Assembly (NCBI GenBank): GCA_964406445.1
Contig: CAYORU010000001.1
Location: forward strand, 124,001-188,000
Origin: SG8-30 sp964406445
GTDB taxonomy: Bacteria; Pseudomonadota; Gammaproteobacteria; Steroidobacterales; Steroidobacteraceae
Length of the DNA: 64,000 nt
Reading direction: 5' to 3'
The position numbers and the translations under genes are program-made. This document shows positions 1 through 8,737 of this stretch, one piece after another. Below the pieces are notes generated by a model. That model was not told the origin of the DNA and did not search any database. It saw nothing but the letters and a program-made list of their open reading frames with translations. Position 1 is the first letter of the stretch, and the number at the start of each line of letters is the position of its first letter.

Positions 1-1841
1 CCTTCCTGCCGCTCCTGTTCCTGCCGGAGGCTTCCGGTGAGTTCGTGCGCTCGCTGCCGGCGGCGGTGCTCTACACCATCCTCGCCTCGTTGTTCGTGGC
101 ACTCACCATCATCCCCTTCCTCGCCAGCCGGCTGCTGCGCGGCCACGGCGCGCCGCCGCCGGTGCGCCAGCCCTGGCTCGGCCGGCTGATGGCCGCGGGC
201 GGCCGCCTGGTCGAGGCCTCCGACGCCTTTGCCGACCGCGTCCTCGCCGTGGTCATGCGCGGCATCCACGCCTTCTACGGCCCGGCGCTGAGGAAGGCGC
301 TCGCGTGGCCACGGACCACGTTCACGCTCGCCATGGCGCTGTTCGGCGGCGCGGTGCTGCTGGCCGTCTTCGGGCTCGGGGTCAGCCTGTTCCCGACCGC
401 CGACATTCCCCAGTTCCGCGTGCGCATCGAGGCGCCGGACGGGGCGAGCCTGGCCGAGACCGACCGGGCGCTGCGGTTCGTCGAGGCCGAGCTCGCGCGC
501 CGCCCCGAGGTGAAGTACTGGTTCGCGAACCTCGGCCACGACAACCCGCGCATCTACTACAACATCGTGCCGAAGACCTACGCCGCGAACGTCGCCGAGG
601 TCTTCGCGGAGGTCGAGGACTACCACCCCGAGCGCACCAACGCGCTGCTCGACGAGCTGAGGACCCTCTTCGCCGACTACCCGGCCGCCAGGATCACCGT
701 CCGGCAGTTCGAGAACGGACCGCCGATCAACGCGCCGGTCGAGATCCGGGTCGTCGGCCCCGACCTCGACACCCTGCGCCGCGTCGCCGCCGACGTCGAG
801 GCCATCATCGGCTCGGTGGAGGGCGCGCGCGACGTCGACAATCCGCTGCGGCTGCAGCGCACCGACCTCGACCTGCGGGTCGACACGGACAAGGCGGCGC
901 TGTTCGGCGTCGCGCCGATCGAGGTGGATCGCACCGTGCGCATGGCCGTCGCCGGGCTGCCGGTCGGCAGCTTCCGCGAGCAGGACGGCGACGAGTACCC
1001 CATCACGCTGCGCCTGCCGATCGAGGGTCGGCCGACGGTCGACCTGCTCGACGGGATCCAGGTCTCGTCGATGACGGGCGGGCAGGTGCCGTTGCGGCAG
1101 CTCACCGACCCGCAGTTCCGCACGGCGCCGAACGTGATCCGGCGCTACGACCGCGAGCGCTCGATCAGCGTCACCGCCTGGCCGAAGACCGGCTACAACA
1201 CCAACGACATCACCACCGAGGTGCTGCGCAAGCTCGCCGACTACGAGTGGCCGGCCGGCTACCGTTACATGGCCGGCGGCGAGGTGGAGGCGCGCGAAGA
1301 AGCCTTCGGGGGACTCGGCGTCGCGCTGCTCGTGGCGATGTTCGGCATCCTCGCGGTGCTGGTGCTCGAGTTCGGCAGCTTCCGCTCGACGCTGATCGTC
1401 TTCGGCGTGGTGCCGCTCGGCATGGTCGGCGCCATCCTGGCGCTGTTCCTGACCGGCTACACGCTCTCGTTCACATCGCTCATCGGGATGATTGCCCTCA
1501 TCGGCATCGAGATCAAGAACTCGATCCTGCTGGTCGACTTCACCAACCAGCTGCGCGAGGCCGGCGCCGAGCTGGACGAGGCCATCGAGAAGGCCGGCGA
1601 GGTGCGCTTCTTCCCCATCCTGCTGACCTCCCTGACCGCCATCGGCGGACTCACGCCGCTCGCCGTCCAGGGCTCGGGACTCTACTCGCCGCTCGCGATC
1701 GTGATCATCGGCGGCTTGATCTCCTCGACGCTGCTCGCGCGACTCGTGACGCCGGTGATGTACAAGCTGCTGCCACCGGTGATCGAGCCGCGCAAGGCCG
1801 CCGCGCTCGGCGCGGAGCACGCCCTGCCGGCCGAGGCGTGA
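1..1841 (+). CDS. RND-family efflux pump, inner-membrane permease (5' truncated by window)
   Basis: This is the C-terminal part (about 612 residues) of a resistance-nodulation-division transporter, which exports substrates from the inner membrane or periplasm by proton antiport. The frame is open from base 3, so the gene starts upstream. The first visible segment (FLPLLFLPEASGEF, then a hydrophobic stretch) matches the middle of RND proteins. The periplasmic porter region follows, and the last 190 residues carry the typical membrane block with GIEIKNSILLVDF, the family's conserved segment. The adaptor and outer-membrane partners should lie upstream. The substrate cannot be told. It converges on the lysine operon with a 27-bp gap and no visible terminator. 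Confidence 0.9.
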   Translation, partial: FLPLLFLPEASGEFVRSLPAAVLYTILASLFVALTIIPFLASRLLRGHGAPPPVRQPWLGRLMAAGGRLVEASDAFADRVLAVVMRGIHAFYGPALRKALAWPRTTFTLAMALFGGAVLLAVFGLGVSLFPTADIPQFRVRIEAPDGASLAETDRALRFVEAELARRPEVKYWFANLGHDNPRIYYNIVPKTYAANVAEVFAEVEDYHPERTNALLDELRTLFADYPAARITVRQFENGPPINAPVEIRVVGPDLDTLRRVAADVEAIIGSVEGARDVDNPLRLQRTDLDLRVDTDKAALFGVAPIEVDRTVRMAVAGLPVGSFREQDGDEYPITLRLPIEGRPTVDLLDGIQVSSMTGGQVPLRQLTDPQFRTAPNVIRRYDRERSISVTAWPKTGYNTNDITTEVLRKLADYEWPAGYRYMAGGEVEAREEAFGGLGVALLVAMFGILAVLVLEFGSFRSTLIVFGVVPLGMVGAILALFLTGYTLSFTSLIGMIALIGIEIKNSILLVDFTNQLREAGAELDEAIEKAGEVRFFPILLTSLTAIGGLTPLAVQGSGLYSPLAIVIIGGLISSTLLARLVTPVMYKLLPPVIEPRKAAALGAEHALPAEA

Positions 1842-1868
1842 GCCTCGCGTCGGCCGCAGGAGCGGGTA

Positions 1869-3404
1869 TCAGTCGGACCCGACGTCGAACCTCACTCCCT
1901 GCGCAAGCGGCAGCGCGCCGCTGTAGTTGACGGTGTTCGTCACCCGCCGCATGTAGTTCTTCCATGCGTCGGAGCCGGATTCCCGGCCGCCGCCGGTGTC
2001 CTTCTCGCCGCCGAACGCGCCGCCGATCTCGGCGCCCGAGGTGCCGATGTTCACGTTGACGATGCCGCAGTCGCTGCCGGCGGCGCTCATGAACAGCTCC
2101 GCCTCGCGCAGGTCGTTGGTGAACACCGCGCTCGACAGCCCCTGCGCCACCGCGTTGTGCAGGGCGATGGCCTGCTCGAGCGACTCGTAGCGCAGCGTGT
2201 AGAGGATCGGCGCGAAGGTCTCGCGCTGCACCACCGCGGTCTGGCCCGGCATCGTCACCAGCGCGGGCGCGGCGTACCAGGCCTCGGGATACTCCCGCTC
2301 CAGGACCCGCCCGCCGCCCTGCACCTGCCCGCCGTCGGCGCGCGCCTCGGCGAGCGCGGCCTGCATGGCGTCGAAGGCCGCGGCATCGATGAGCGGGCCG
2401 ACGAGGGTGTCGGGCGCCAGCGGGTGCCCGATGCGCAGCTGCCGGCGCACGCGCTCGAGGCGCCCGACGAGCTCGTCGTGGACCGCGGCGTGCGCGATCA
2501 CGCGCCGGGTCGTCGTGCAGCGCTGGCCGGCGGTGCCCCAGGCGCCGAAGGCGATGGCGCGCAGCGCGAGGTCGAGGTCGGCGCGCTCGCTGACGATCAC
2601 GGCGTTGTTTCCGCCGAGCTCGAGCAGGCAGCGGCCGAAGCGCACCGCCACCCGCGGCGCGACGGCGCGGCCCATGCGCGTCGAGCCGGTGGCGCTCAGC
2701 AGCGCCACGCGGGGGTCGTCGACCAGGGCCTCGCCGGCCTCGACCGCGCCGGGCACGACGGCGGCGAGCCCGGCCGGCACGTCGATCCCGTCCGCGCGGC
2801 ACGCCGCCGCCGCGCGCTCGAGCAGCGCCTGGCAGGCGAGCGCGGTGAGCGGCGTCTTCTCGCTGGGCTTCCAGACGACGGCGTCGCCGGCGACCAGCGC
2901 GAGCGCGGCATTCCAGGACCAGACCGCGACCGGGAAGTTGAAGGCGCTGATGACGCCGACGACGCCGAGCGGCAGCCACTGCTCCATCATCCGATGGCCG
3001 GGCCGCTCGCTCGCGATGGTGAGCCCGTGCAGCTGGCGCGACAGCCCCACCGCGAAATCGCAGATGTCGACCATCTCCTGCACTTCGCCGAGGCCCTCGC
3101 TGGCGATCTTGCCCGCCTCGAGCGACACCAGCGCCGCGAGATCCTGCTTGTGGGCGCGCAGCTCGTCGCCGAGCCGGCGGACCAGCTCGCCCCGGCGCGG
3201 CGCCGGCACCAGGCGCCACTGCAGGTAGGCCGCGTGGGCGCGCGCCACGGCCGCCGCGACAGCGGCAGCGTCGGCATCCGCGACCCGCGCCAGGACGGAG
3301 CCGTCCACGGGCGAGCGGACCGGCCGGCCGTGGCCGCCGAACGCGGAGGCGTCGACGCCGAGCCGGCCGAGAAGCTCACTGGCCTGGTCAGGTGTACTGC
3401 TCAT
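1869..3404 (-). CDS. Aldehyde dehydrogenase, ALDH7 / alpha-aminoadipate-semialdehyde dehydrogenase type
   Basis: NAD(P)-dependent aldehyde dehydrogenase of 511 aa. Family resemblance (ALDH7A1-like, with the LELGGNNAVIV and GTAGQRCTTTRR segments) and its neighbour suggest that it oxidises 2-aminoadipate 6-semialdehyde (in equilibrium with piperideine-6-carboxylate) to 2-aminoadipate in lysine breakdown. The general base should be Glu262 and the nucleophile Cys296. The ATG start is set by the ATGA overlap with the upstream dehydrogenase gene (stop at 3401), which implies translational coupling. The frame is open further upstream, but only as a shadow of that gene. Function is inferred from family and context. 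Confidence 0.88.
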   Translation of the reverse strand: MSSTPDQASELLGRLGVDASAFGGHGRPVRSPVDGSVLARVADADAAAVAAAVARAHAAYLQWRLVPAPRRGELVRRLGDELRAHKQDLAALVSLEAGKIASEGLGEVQEMVDICDFAVGLSRQLHGLTIASERPGHRMMEQWLPLGVVGVISAFNFPVAVWSWNAALALVAGDAVVWKPSEKTPLTALACQALLERAAAACRADGIDVPAGLAAVVPGAVEAGEALVDDPRVALLSATGSTRMGRAVAPRVAVRFGRCLLELGGNNAVIVSERADLDLALRAIAFGAWGTAGQRCTTTRRVIAHAAVHDELVGRLERVRRQLRIGHPLAPDTLVGPLIDAAAFDAMQAALAEARADGGQVQGGGRVLEREYPEAWYAAPALVTMPGQTAVVQRETFAPILYTLRYESLEQAIALHNAVAQGLSSAVFTNDLREAELFMSAAGSDCGIVNVNIGTSGAEIGGAFGGEKDTGGGRESGSDAWKNYMRRVTNTVNYSGALPLAQGVRFDVGSD

Positions 3405-4495
3405 GCGATGCTCTCCACTTGGCGGGACTGCTGGTAGGCGCGGCCGAAGCGATTCGCCAGGAAGTCCGGCAGGCGGACCTGCTCCTGGCGCAGGAAGCCG
3501 GACTGCGGCAGGCGGCCTTCGCGGAACAGGTCCACGGCGGCGCAGATCCCCGCCGCGGTGGTGATCTGGATCGCCGACAGCGGTTCCGCCGCGTCCCGGT
3601 CGGCGAAGATCTTCCGCGCGAACACCTCCTGCAGCAACATGCCGTTGCGCAGGCCCGAGACGGTCACGAAGACGAGCACCACGTCCTGCATGGTCGCGGG
3701 CGTGCTGCGCCGCAGGATGTCCTTGAGCGTCTGCTGGTCGGCCGACAATCCGAGGTCGTGCAGCAGGAAGCACATCAGGTCGCGGTGCCCGGGATAGCGG
3801 ACGGTCTTGTAGTCGAGGTTGCGCACCCGTCCGGACAGCGTGTCGCACAGCGTGCCGAGGCCGCCGGAGGTGTTGAAGGCCTCGTACTCCGTTCCGTCGA
3901 GCGAGAAGTGCTCGAGGCCTTCGAGCGGCAGGGCCTCGATCCGCTCTCCGTCGTGGATCGCGTCGCAGGGGTGGCAGTACTCGTTGATCAGCCCGTCCAC
4001 CGACCAGGTGAGGTTGTACTTCAGCGCGTTGGTCGGGAAGGCGGGCAGCGCGCCGACGCGCATCTGCACGTCGCGCAGCTCCTCGAAGCCCTGCGCGAGG
4101 TGGTGCGCGACGATGCCGACGAAGCCGGGGGCCAGGCCGCACTGCGGCATGAACGCGGTGTTCGCGCCGTCGGCGAGCGCGCGGATCTCGCGGGTCGCGG
4201 CGACGTCCTCGGTGAGGTCGAAGTAGTGGCAGCCGCGCTCGCCCGCGGCCCGCGCCGCCGTCACGGCGAGGTGGTAGGGCAGCGCGTTGACGACCGCGCC
4301 GCCGGGTACCAGCTCGCGCGCGAGCGCCGCAGGATCCTCCGTTTCGAGCGTCACGGTGCGGATGCCCTCCGCGGCCAGCTGCTCGAGCGCCCGCTCGTCC
4401 CGGTCGAGCACCTTCACGCGATAGTCGCCGGATTCGTGCAGCAGCCGGGCGATGGTGCGCCCGATGTGTCCCGCGCCAAGCAGGCAGATGTCCAT
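3401..4495 (-). CDS. Saccharopine / lysine 6-dehydrogenase family protein
   Basis: A 364-aa NAD(P)-dependent oxidoreductase with an N-terminal Rossmann motif (LLGAGHIGRTIARLL, residues 5-19) and a saccharopine-dehydrogenase-like C-terminal domain. The family includes lysine 6-dehydrogenase, which deaminates the epsilon-amino group of L-lysine, and saccharopine dehydrogenase; either would supply aminoadipate semialdehyde to the aldehyde dehydrogenase that follows with a 4-nt overlap. No separate lysine-ketoglutarate reductase gene is nearby, which slightly favours direct lysine dehydrogenation. It is the first gene of the operon and is divergent from an Lrp-type regulator across a 158-bp region holding an inverted repeat. 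Confidence 0.82.
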   Translation of the reverse strand: MDICLLGAGHIGRTIARLLHESGDYRVKVLDRDERALEQLAAEGIRTVTLETEDPAALARELVPGGAVVNALPYHLAVTAARAAGERGCHYFDLTEDVAATREIRALADGANTAFMPQCGLAPGFVGIVAHHLAQGFEELRDVQMRVGALPAFPTNALKYNLTWSVDGLINEYCHPCDAIHDGERIEALPLEGLEHFSLDGTEYEAFNTSGGLGTLCDTLSGRVRNLDYKTVRYPGHRDLMCFLLHDLGLSADQQTLKDILRRSTPATMQDVVLVFVTVSGLRNGMLLQEVFARKIFADRDAAEPLSAIQITTAAGICAAVDLFREGRLPQSGFLRQEQVRLPDFLANRFGRAYQQSRQVESIA

Positions 4496-4578
4496 GTTGG
4501 GTCGGCTCCCGACGGGCCGGGGAAAGCCGGCCGTTTCACCGACGACACGCTAGCCGGGGATGCGGACGGAATACAGCG

Positions 4579-4616
4579 ACAGAATGTCGAAATATTGCCT
4601 CCACGTGACGTTCTGT
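4579..4616. promoter_or_regulatory. Inverted repeat, candidate Lrp-type operator
   Basis: ACAGAATGTC (4579-4588) is repeated in inverted form as GACGTTCTGT (4607-4616), 9 of 10 bases matching, with an 18-bp A+T-richer spacer. It sits between the divergent lysine-catabolic operon and the Lrp-family gene, where a local regulator would be expected to bind. Confidence 0.5.
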
Positions 4617-4653
4617 AGCAGTATTCTGCCTATTGTGATGTCCAGGGGATGCC

Positions 4654-5097
4654 ATGGCCGCGGCACTGGATGAACTCGACCGGCGCCTCATCGCGCTGCT
4701 GCAGGCCGACGCCCGGCTGCCGGCAGCCGAGCTCGCGCGCCGCAGCGGCGTCGCCCGTACCACCGTGATCGCCCGCCTCCGACGCCTCGAGACGGAGGGC
4801 GTCATCGTCGGCTACACGGTGCGCCTGGCGGCGACCGAGGGCCGCGAGGGAGTGCAGGCCTACGTCAGCCTGTCGGTGAGCCCGAAGTCCTCCCGCGCGG
4901 TGATCAAGCGCCTGTCGCTGCTGCCGGAGCTCAGGCAGCTCGCGGCCGTCAGCGGCGAGTTCGACTACGTCGCGATCCTGCACGCGCCGACGACCCGCCG
5001 CCTCGACGCGCTGCTCGACGAGATCGGCCAGATCGACGGCGTGCAGCGCACCAACACGTCGGTGCTGCTCGCGATGCGCATCGACCGCCAGGCCTAG
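4654..5097 (+). CDS. Lrp/AsnC family transcriptional regulator
   Basis: A 147-aa protein with an N-terminal winged helix-turn-helix (LDELDRRLIALLQADARLP then RRSGVARTTVIARLRRLE, residues 5-50) and a C-terminal RAM-type ligand-binding domain. Length and layout are normal for the family, whose members sense amino acids. Divergent placement next to a lysine-degradation pair suggests that it is the local, lysine-responsive regulator; that is inference. The ATG at 4654 is preceded by CCAGGGG. Confidence 0.88.
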   Translation: MAAALDELDRRLIALLQADARLPAAELARRSGVARTTVIARLRRLETEGVIVGYTVRLAATEGREGVQAYVSLSVSPKSSRAVIKRLSLLPELRQLAAVSGEFDYVAILHAPTTRRLDALLDEIGQIDGVQRTNTSVLLAMRIDRQA

Positions 5098-5150
5098 GAG
5101 CGCCCTGCACGGGTGGCGCGAGGCGCGCGGATGCGCGATGCGGCCCGCCC

Positions 5151-6362
5151 CTACTCGTGCCGCAGCGCCTCGATCGGGTCCATCCGCGCGGCGCGGCGCG
5201 CGGGCATCAGGCCGAACAGGATCCCGACCGCCGCGCTGAAGCCGAAGGCGAGCAGCACCGACTCGGCCGTGACGGCGGTCTGCCAGCCGGCCAGGTTCGA
5301 CAGCAGCGCGGCGAGCCCGGCCCCGAGCGCGATGCCCATCGCGCCGCCGAGCAGGCACAGGGTCACGGACTCGACCAGGAATTGCGCCATGATCGCGCCG
5401 CGGGTCGCGCCGAGCGCCTTGCGGATGCCGATCTCGCGGGTCCGCTCGGTGACGGTCACGAGCATGACGTTCATGATGCCGATGCCGCCGACCAGCAGGC
5501 TGATGCCGGCGATGCCGGCGAGCAGGTAGCCGAGGATGCCGGCCGCCTGGGCGCGCACGTTGAGGATGGTCTTGCGGTCGTAGATGGCGAAGTCGTTGTC
5601 GCGGCCCGGGGGAATGCCGTGGGCGCGGCGCAGCAGCCTTTCGGCGTCGACCATCGCCTGCTCGGCGGTCGAGCCGGGCGCGACCTCCACGCCGATCGAC
5701 TGCAGCGCATCGCTGCCCGTCAGGCGGTGCCGCGCGGTCTGCAGCGGGATGAACACGCTGGTGTCGCCCGACATGCCCGGCGCGAACTCGCCCTTGCGCT
5801 CGAACACGCCGATCACCTCGAAGGGCACGGCGCGGATCTGCACGGTGCGCCCGATCATCGCCGCGGCGTCGCTCTCGAACTGCGAGGGCACGTCGCCCCC
5901 GAGCACCACGACGCGCCGGCGCGCCGCGTCGTCCGCGGCGGTGAACATGCGTCCTTCGGCGACCGAGTAGGCCTGCACCTCGGCGTAGTTGGCGGTGGTC
6001 CCGGTGATCCTGAGGTTGAGGTTGCGGCCGCCCAGCTTGACCTGCTCGCGAAGGCTCATCTCCGGCGCCACCCCGGCGAGGTGGCGCGACTCGCGGGCCA
6101 GCAGCTCGGCGTCGGCGATGTCGAGCGTGTCGCGCTGGCGGGATACGCCGCGCAGGAACCAGGGACCGGGGCCGATCGTCAGCACGTTGCCGCCGAAGGA
6201 CTGCAGCTGCTCGTCGATGGCGCGCTGCGCGCCGGCACCGAGCGCCACCATGGTGATCACCGCCGCCACGCCGATCACCACGCCGAGCATGGTGAGCGCG
6301 GCGCGGAACAGGTTCGCCCGGATCGAGCCGAGCGCGGTGGCGAAGACCTCGACGAGCGGCAC
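5151..6362 (-). CDS. ABC transporter permease, MacB/FtsX-like
   Basis: A 403-aa permease with an N-terminal membrane segment (around residues 15-40, ending in the periplasmic QRAIDEQLQSFGGNVL region), a large periplasmic MacB-PCD-like domain and three C-terminal membrane helices. This is the classical MacB topology, but without the fused ATPase, which is encoded separately two genes upstream. Such tripartite systems export macrolides, siderophores, peptides or lipids. The start is a GTG 7 bp after the stop of the membrane-fusion gene (GAGG precedes it); the frame remains open upstream, but only as a shadow. It is the last gene of a three-gene operon. Confidence 0.88.
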   Translation of the reverse strand: MPLVEVFATALGSIRANLFRAALTMLGVVIGVAAVITMVALGAGAQRAIDEQLQSFGGNVLTIGPGPWFLRGVSRQRDTLDIADAELLARESRHLAGVAPEMSLREQVKLGGRNLNLRITGTTANYAEVQAYSVAEGRMFTAADDAARRRVVVLGGDVPSQFESDAAAMIGRTVQIRAVPFEVIGVFERKGEFAPGMSGDTSVFIPLQTARHRLTGSDALQSIGVEVAPGSTAEQAMVDAERLLRRAHGIPPGRDNDFAIYDRKTILNVRAQAAGILGYLLAGIAGISLLVGGIGIMNVMLVTVTERTREIGIRKALGATRGAIMAQFLVESVTLCLLGGAMGIALGAGLAALLSNLAGWQTAVTAESVLLAFGFSAAVGILFGLMPARRAARMDPIEALRHE

Positions 6363-6369
6363 GGCGGCC

Positions 6370-7743
6370 TCAGCGCTGCCGCGGCGGGCCCTGCGAAGAC
6401 CCCTGCTGCTGCGAGTCGCGCTGGGCGATGCCGGGCACGCCACCGATGCGGCTGGTGACGAAGTTCTGCAGCTCCTGCTGCGTCTCGACGAGGTGGGTGC
6501 TCGGCAGGAGCAGGACGGTGTCGCCCTCGGTAAGGCCGGCGACGACCTCGGCCCGGTCGAGGTCCGTGAGCCCGGTCTGCACCGGCACCGGACTGCGCTC
6601 CTCGCCCCGCTGCAGCACCACCCAGAAGCGGCTGCCGAACTGGTAGCCGTCGGCCGCCGCCGGCCCTTCGCCACGTTCCCCCGTCCGCGGGGCGCCGTGC
6701 GGAGGCCGGGAGGCGCCGTCGGCCCGCGTCGGCCCGGCCGCGGCTTCCCGGCTCGCCGGAGCGCCGTCGCCGGCGGACTCGAGCCGGCCGCGCAGGTCCT
6801 CCTCGTCGAGGCCGAGGATCTGCGCGGTGGTCGCCAGGTCGCGCCGGGTCCGCAGCGCCGCGACCGGCACGGTGAGCACCTGCTCGGCGCTCGCCACGCT
6901 GATGGTCACGTCGGCATTCATGCCGGGCTTCAGCAGCCCGAGCCGGTTGTCGATCGAGACCAGCACGCCGAACAGCGTGACGTTCTGCTCGACCACCGCC
7001 TGCGGCTCGACCTTGAGCACCTCGCCGGCGAAGGGCTGGTTCGGGTAAGCCGAGACACGCACGCGGACCGGCTGCCCGGCGCGGATCTTGCCGATGTCCG
7101 TCTCGTCCGCCAGCACCCGCACCTGCACCTTGCCGAGGTCGGCCATCTTGAGCAGCAGGGTGCCCCCGCCGACGTCCTGGGTCGGGGAGGAGATGACCTG
7201 GCCCTTCTCGACCTTCTTCTCGATGATCGTGCCGCCGATCGGCGCGCGGATCTGCGTGTCGCCGAGCGCGATCCGCGCGTTCTCGACCGCCACCTGCCCG
7301 GCGACCACCTGCGCCTGGGCCGAGGCCAGCTCGAGCGCCGCCTTCTCGTAATCGGGCTTGCTCAGCACGCCCTGGTCGCGCAGCGCCACCGCCCGCTCCT
7401 GCTGCGCCCTGGCGATGCCGAGCCGGGCGCGCGCGGACTCGAGGTCCGCCTCCGCCTGCGCGAGGCGGTTGCGGGCGGTGCGCGGGTCGATGCGCACCAG
7501 CAGCGCGCCCTCCTCGACAACGTCGCCGGTCTCGGCGGCGATCTCGAGGATCTCGCCGGAGGCCTTCGACTTGAGCTCGACGGTGGCGACCGGCTCCAGC
7601 GTCCCGGCCGCCTCGACGGTGACCGCGAGGTCACGCCGGTCGACGGTGGCGGTGTCGTAGAGGGTGGCGGTGGACGCCTGCCGGTCGCCGCAGGCGGCGA
7701 CTGCGAGGAGCGCGACGAGGACCGGCAGGCGGCGGGTGTTCAA
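6370..7743 (-). CDS. Periplasmic membrane-fusion protein (HlyD/MacA-like), probable lipoprotein
   Basis: A 457-aa RND/MacA-type adaptor that would link the inner-membrane ABC permease to a TolC-like channel. The N terminus has a short hydrophobic signal ending in VAACGD, a plausible lipobox. Barrel-sandwich half-motifs (LKSKASGEILEI and RAPIGGTIIEKKVEKGQV) flank a coiled-coil hairpin rich in Ala, Glu and Arg. The start is a TTG overlapping the ATPase stop (TTGA), which indicates tight coupling. A low-complexity Gly/Ala/Pro-rich insert lies about residues 315-360, and the Gln-rich C terminus is probably flexible. Confidence 0.87.
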   Translation of the reverse strand: MNTRRLPVLVALLAVAACGDRQASTATLYDTATVDRRDLAVTVEAAGTLEPVATVELKSKASGEILEIAAETGDVVEEGALLVRIDPRTARNRLAQAEADLESARARLGIARAQQERAVALRDQGVLSKPDYEKAALELASAQAQVVAGQVAVENARIALGDTQIRAPIGGTIIEKKVEKGQVISSPTQDVGGGTLLLKMADLGKVQVRVLADETDIGKIRAGQPVRVRVSAYPNQPFAGEVLKVEPQAVVEQNVTLFGVLVSIDNRLGLLKPGMNADVTISVASAEQVLTVPVAALRTRRDLATTAQILGLDEEDLRGRLESAGDGAPASREAAAGPTRADGASRPPHGAPRTGERGEGPAAADGYQFGSRFWVVLQRGEERSPVPVQTGLTDLDRAEVVAGLTEGDTVLLLPSTHLVETQQELQNFVTSRIGGVPGIAQRDSQQQGSSQGPPRQR

Positions 7744-8438
7744 GCGGCGGCTCCGGGGCGGCGGACGTCGGACTGGATGCGGCCGTCCAGGAGGGTGATG
7801 GCGCGGGCGGCGTGCGCCGCGACGTCGGCCTCGTGGGTGACCAGGATGACGGTGTTGCCGGCGGCGTGCAGCTCGTCGAAGAGCGACAGGATCGCGGCGC
7901 CGGTGGCGGAGTCGAGGTTGCCGGTCGGCTCGTCGGCCAGCAGGATCGCCGGCTCGTTGACCAGCGCCCGGGCGATGGCGACGCGCTGGCGCTGGCCGCC
8001 GGACATCTCCGCGGGCCGGTGGTCCATGCGCTCGGCCAGGCCGACCCGCTCCAGCGCGCGGCGCGCGCGCTCCCGCCGCTCGCGCCGGCCGACGCCCGCA
8101 TACACGAGCGGCGTCTCGACGTTGCCGAGCGCGGTCGCGCGCGGCAGCAGGTTGAAGGTCTGGAACACGAAGCCGATCTCGCGGTTGCGGACCCGCGCGA
8201 GCTCCGCCTCGCGCAGCCGGTCCACCGCGTGACCGTTCAGCAGGTAGCGCCCGGCATCGGGGGTATCCAGGCAGCCGAGGATGTTCATGAGCGTGGACTT
8301 GCCGGAGCCCGAGGCGCCCATGACGGCGACGTACTCGCCGCGCCCGACGGCGAGATCGACGCCGCGCAGCGCGTGCACCGTCTCGGCACCCATCCGGTAG
8401 CGTCGCTCGAGGCCCGCGGCGTCGATCACCCGATCCAT
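7740..8438 (-). CDS. ABC transporter ATP-binding protein, MacB/LolD-like
   Basis: A 232-aa ATPase of the antimicrobial-peptide/lipoprotein export class. Walker A is GASGSGKST (residues 41-49), the signature is MSGGQRQR and Walker B is ILLADEPTGNLD. It should energise the separately encoded permease (5151-6362) through the adaptor. The ATG at 8438 is chosen because GGGGA lies just upstream and the homology begins there; the frame runs further upstream without recognisable content. It is the first gene of the exporter operon. Confidence 0.92.
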   Translation of the reverse strand: MDRVIDAAGLERRYRMGAETVHALRGVDLAVGRGEYVAVMGASGSGKSTLMNILGCLDTPDAGRYLLNGHAVDRLREAELARVRNREIGFVFQTFNLLPRATALGNVETPLVYAGVGRRERRERARRALERVGLAERMDHRPAEMSGGQRQRVAIARALVNEPAILLADEPTGNLDSATGAAILSLFDELHAAGNTVILVTHEADVAAHAARAITLLDGRIQSDVRRPGAAA

Positions 8439-8737
8439 TCGTCCCCGCCGCTGCCTGGAACTCGTCCCTGTTAGGCCCGCAGGATGGCACAAGTTCCGCG
8501 CGGCGCACGATCTTCTGGCGGACCGAGGGATGCTGCTAAGCTGGCCTTCGGAGAAAGGACGCTTCGGCGGGAGGGTGGAGTCGGGCGAATACCCGCCGGT
8601 GGCGCGGGCGACCCGCCGCGCCACGACATGGTGTTGGACTAACCCGCTTAAAAAGGGATTGGATTCACCCGAACGGGGCGCGGCGGGTCAGTGCAACAAT
8701 GCCGCGCATCGTGGTCGAAGTTCAAGAGGAACATGAC
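8439..8737. other. Divergent intergenic region, no gene seen
   Basis: About 300 bp between the exporter operon and the GFA gene. It includes an A+T-richer patch around 8641-8668 that may hold the GFA promoter; I could not place convincing -35/-10 pairs and saw no strong palindrome. Confidence 0.5.
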
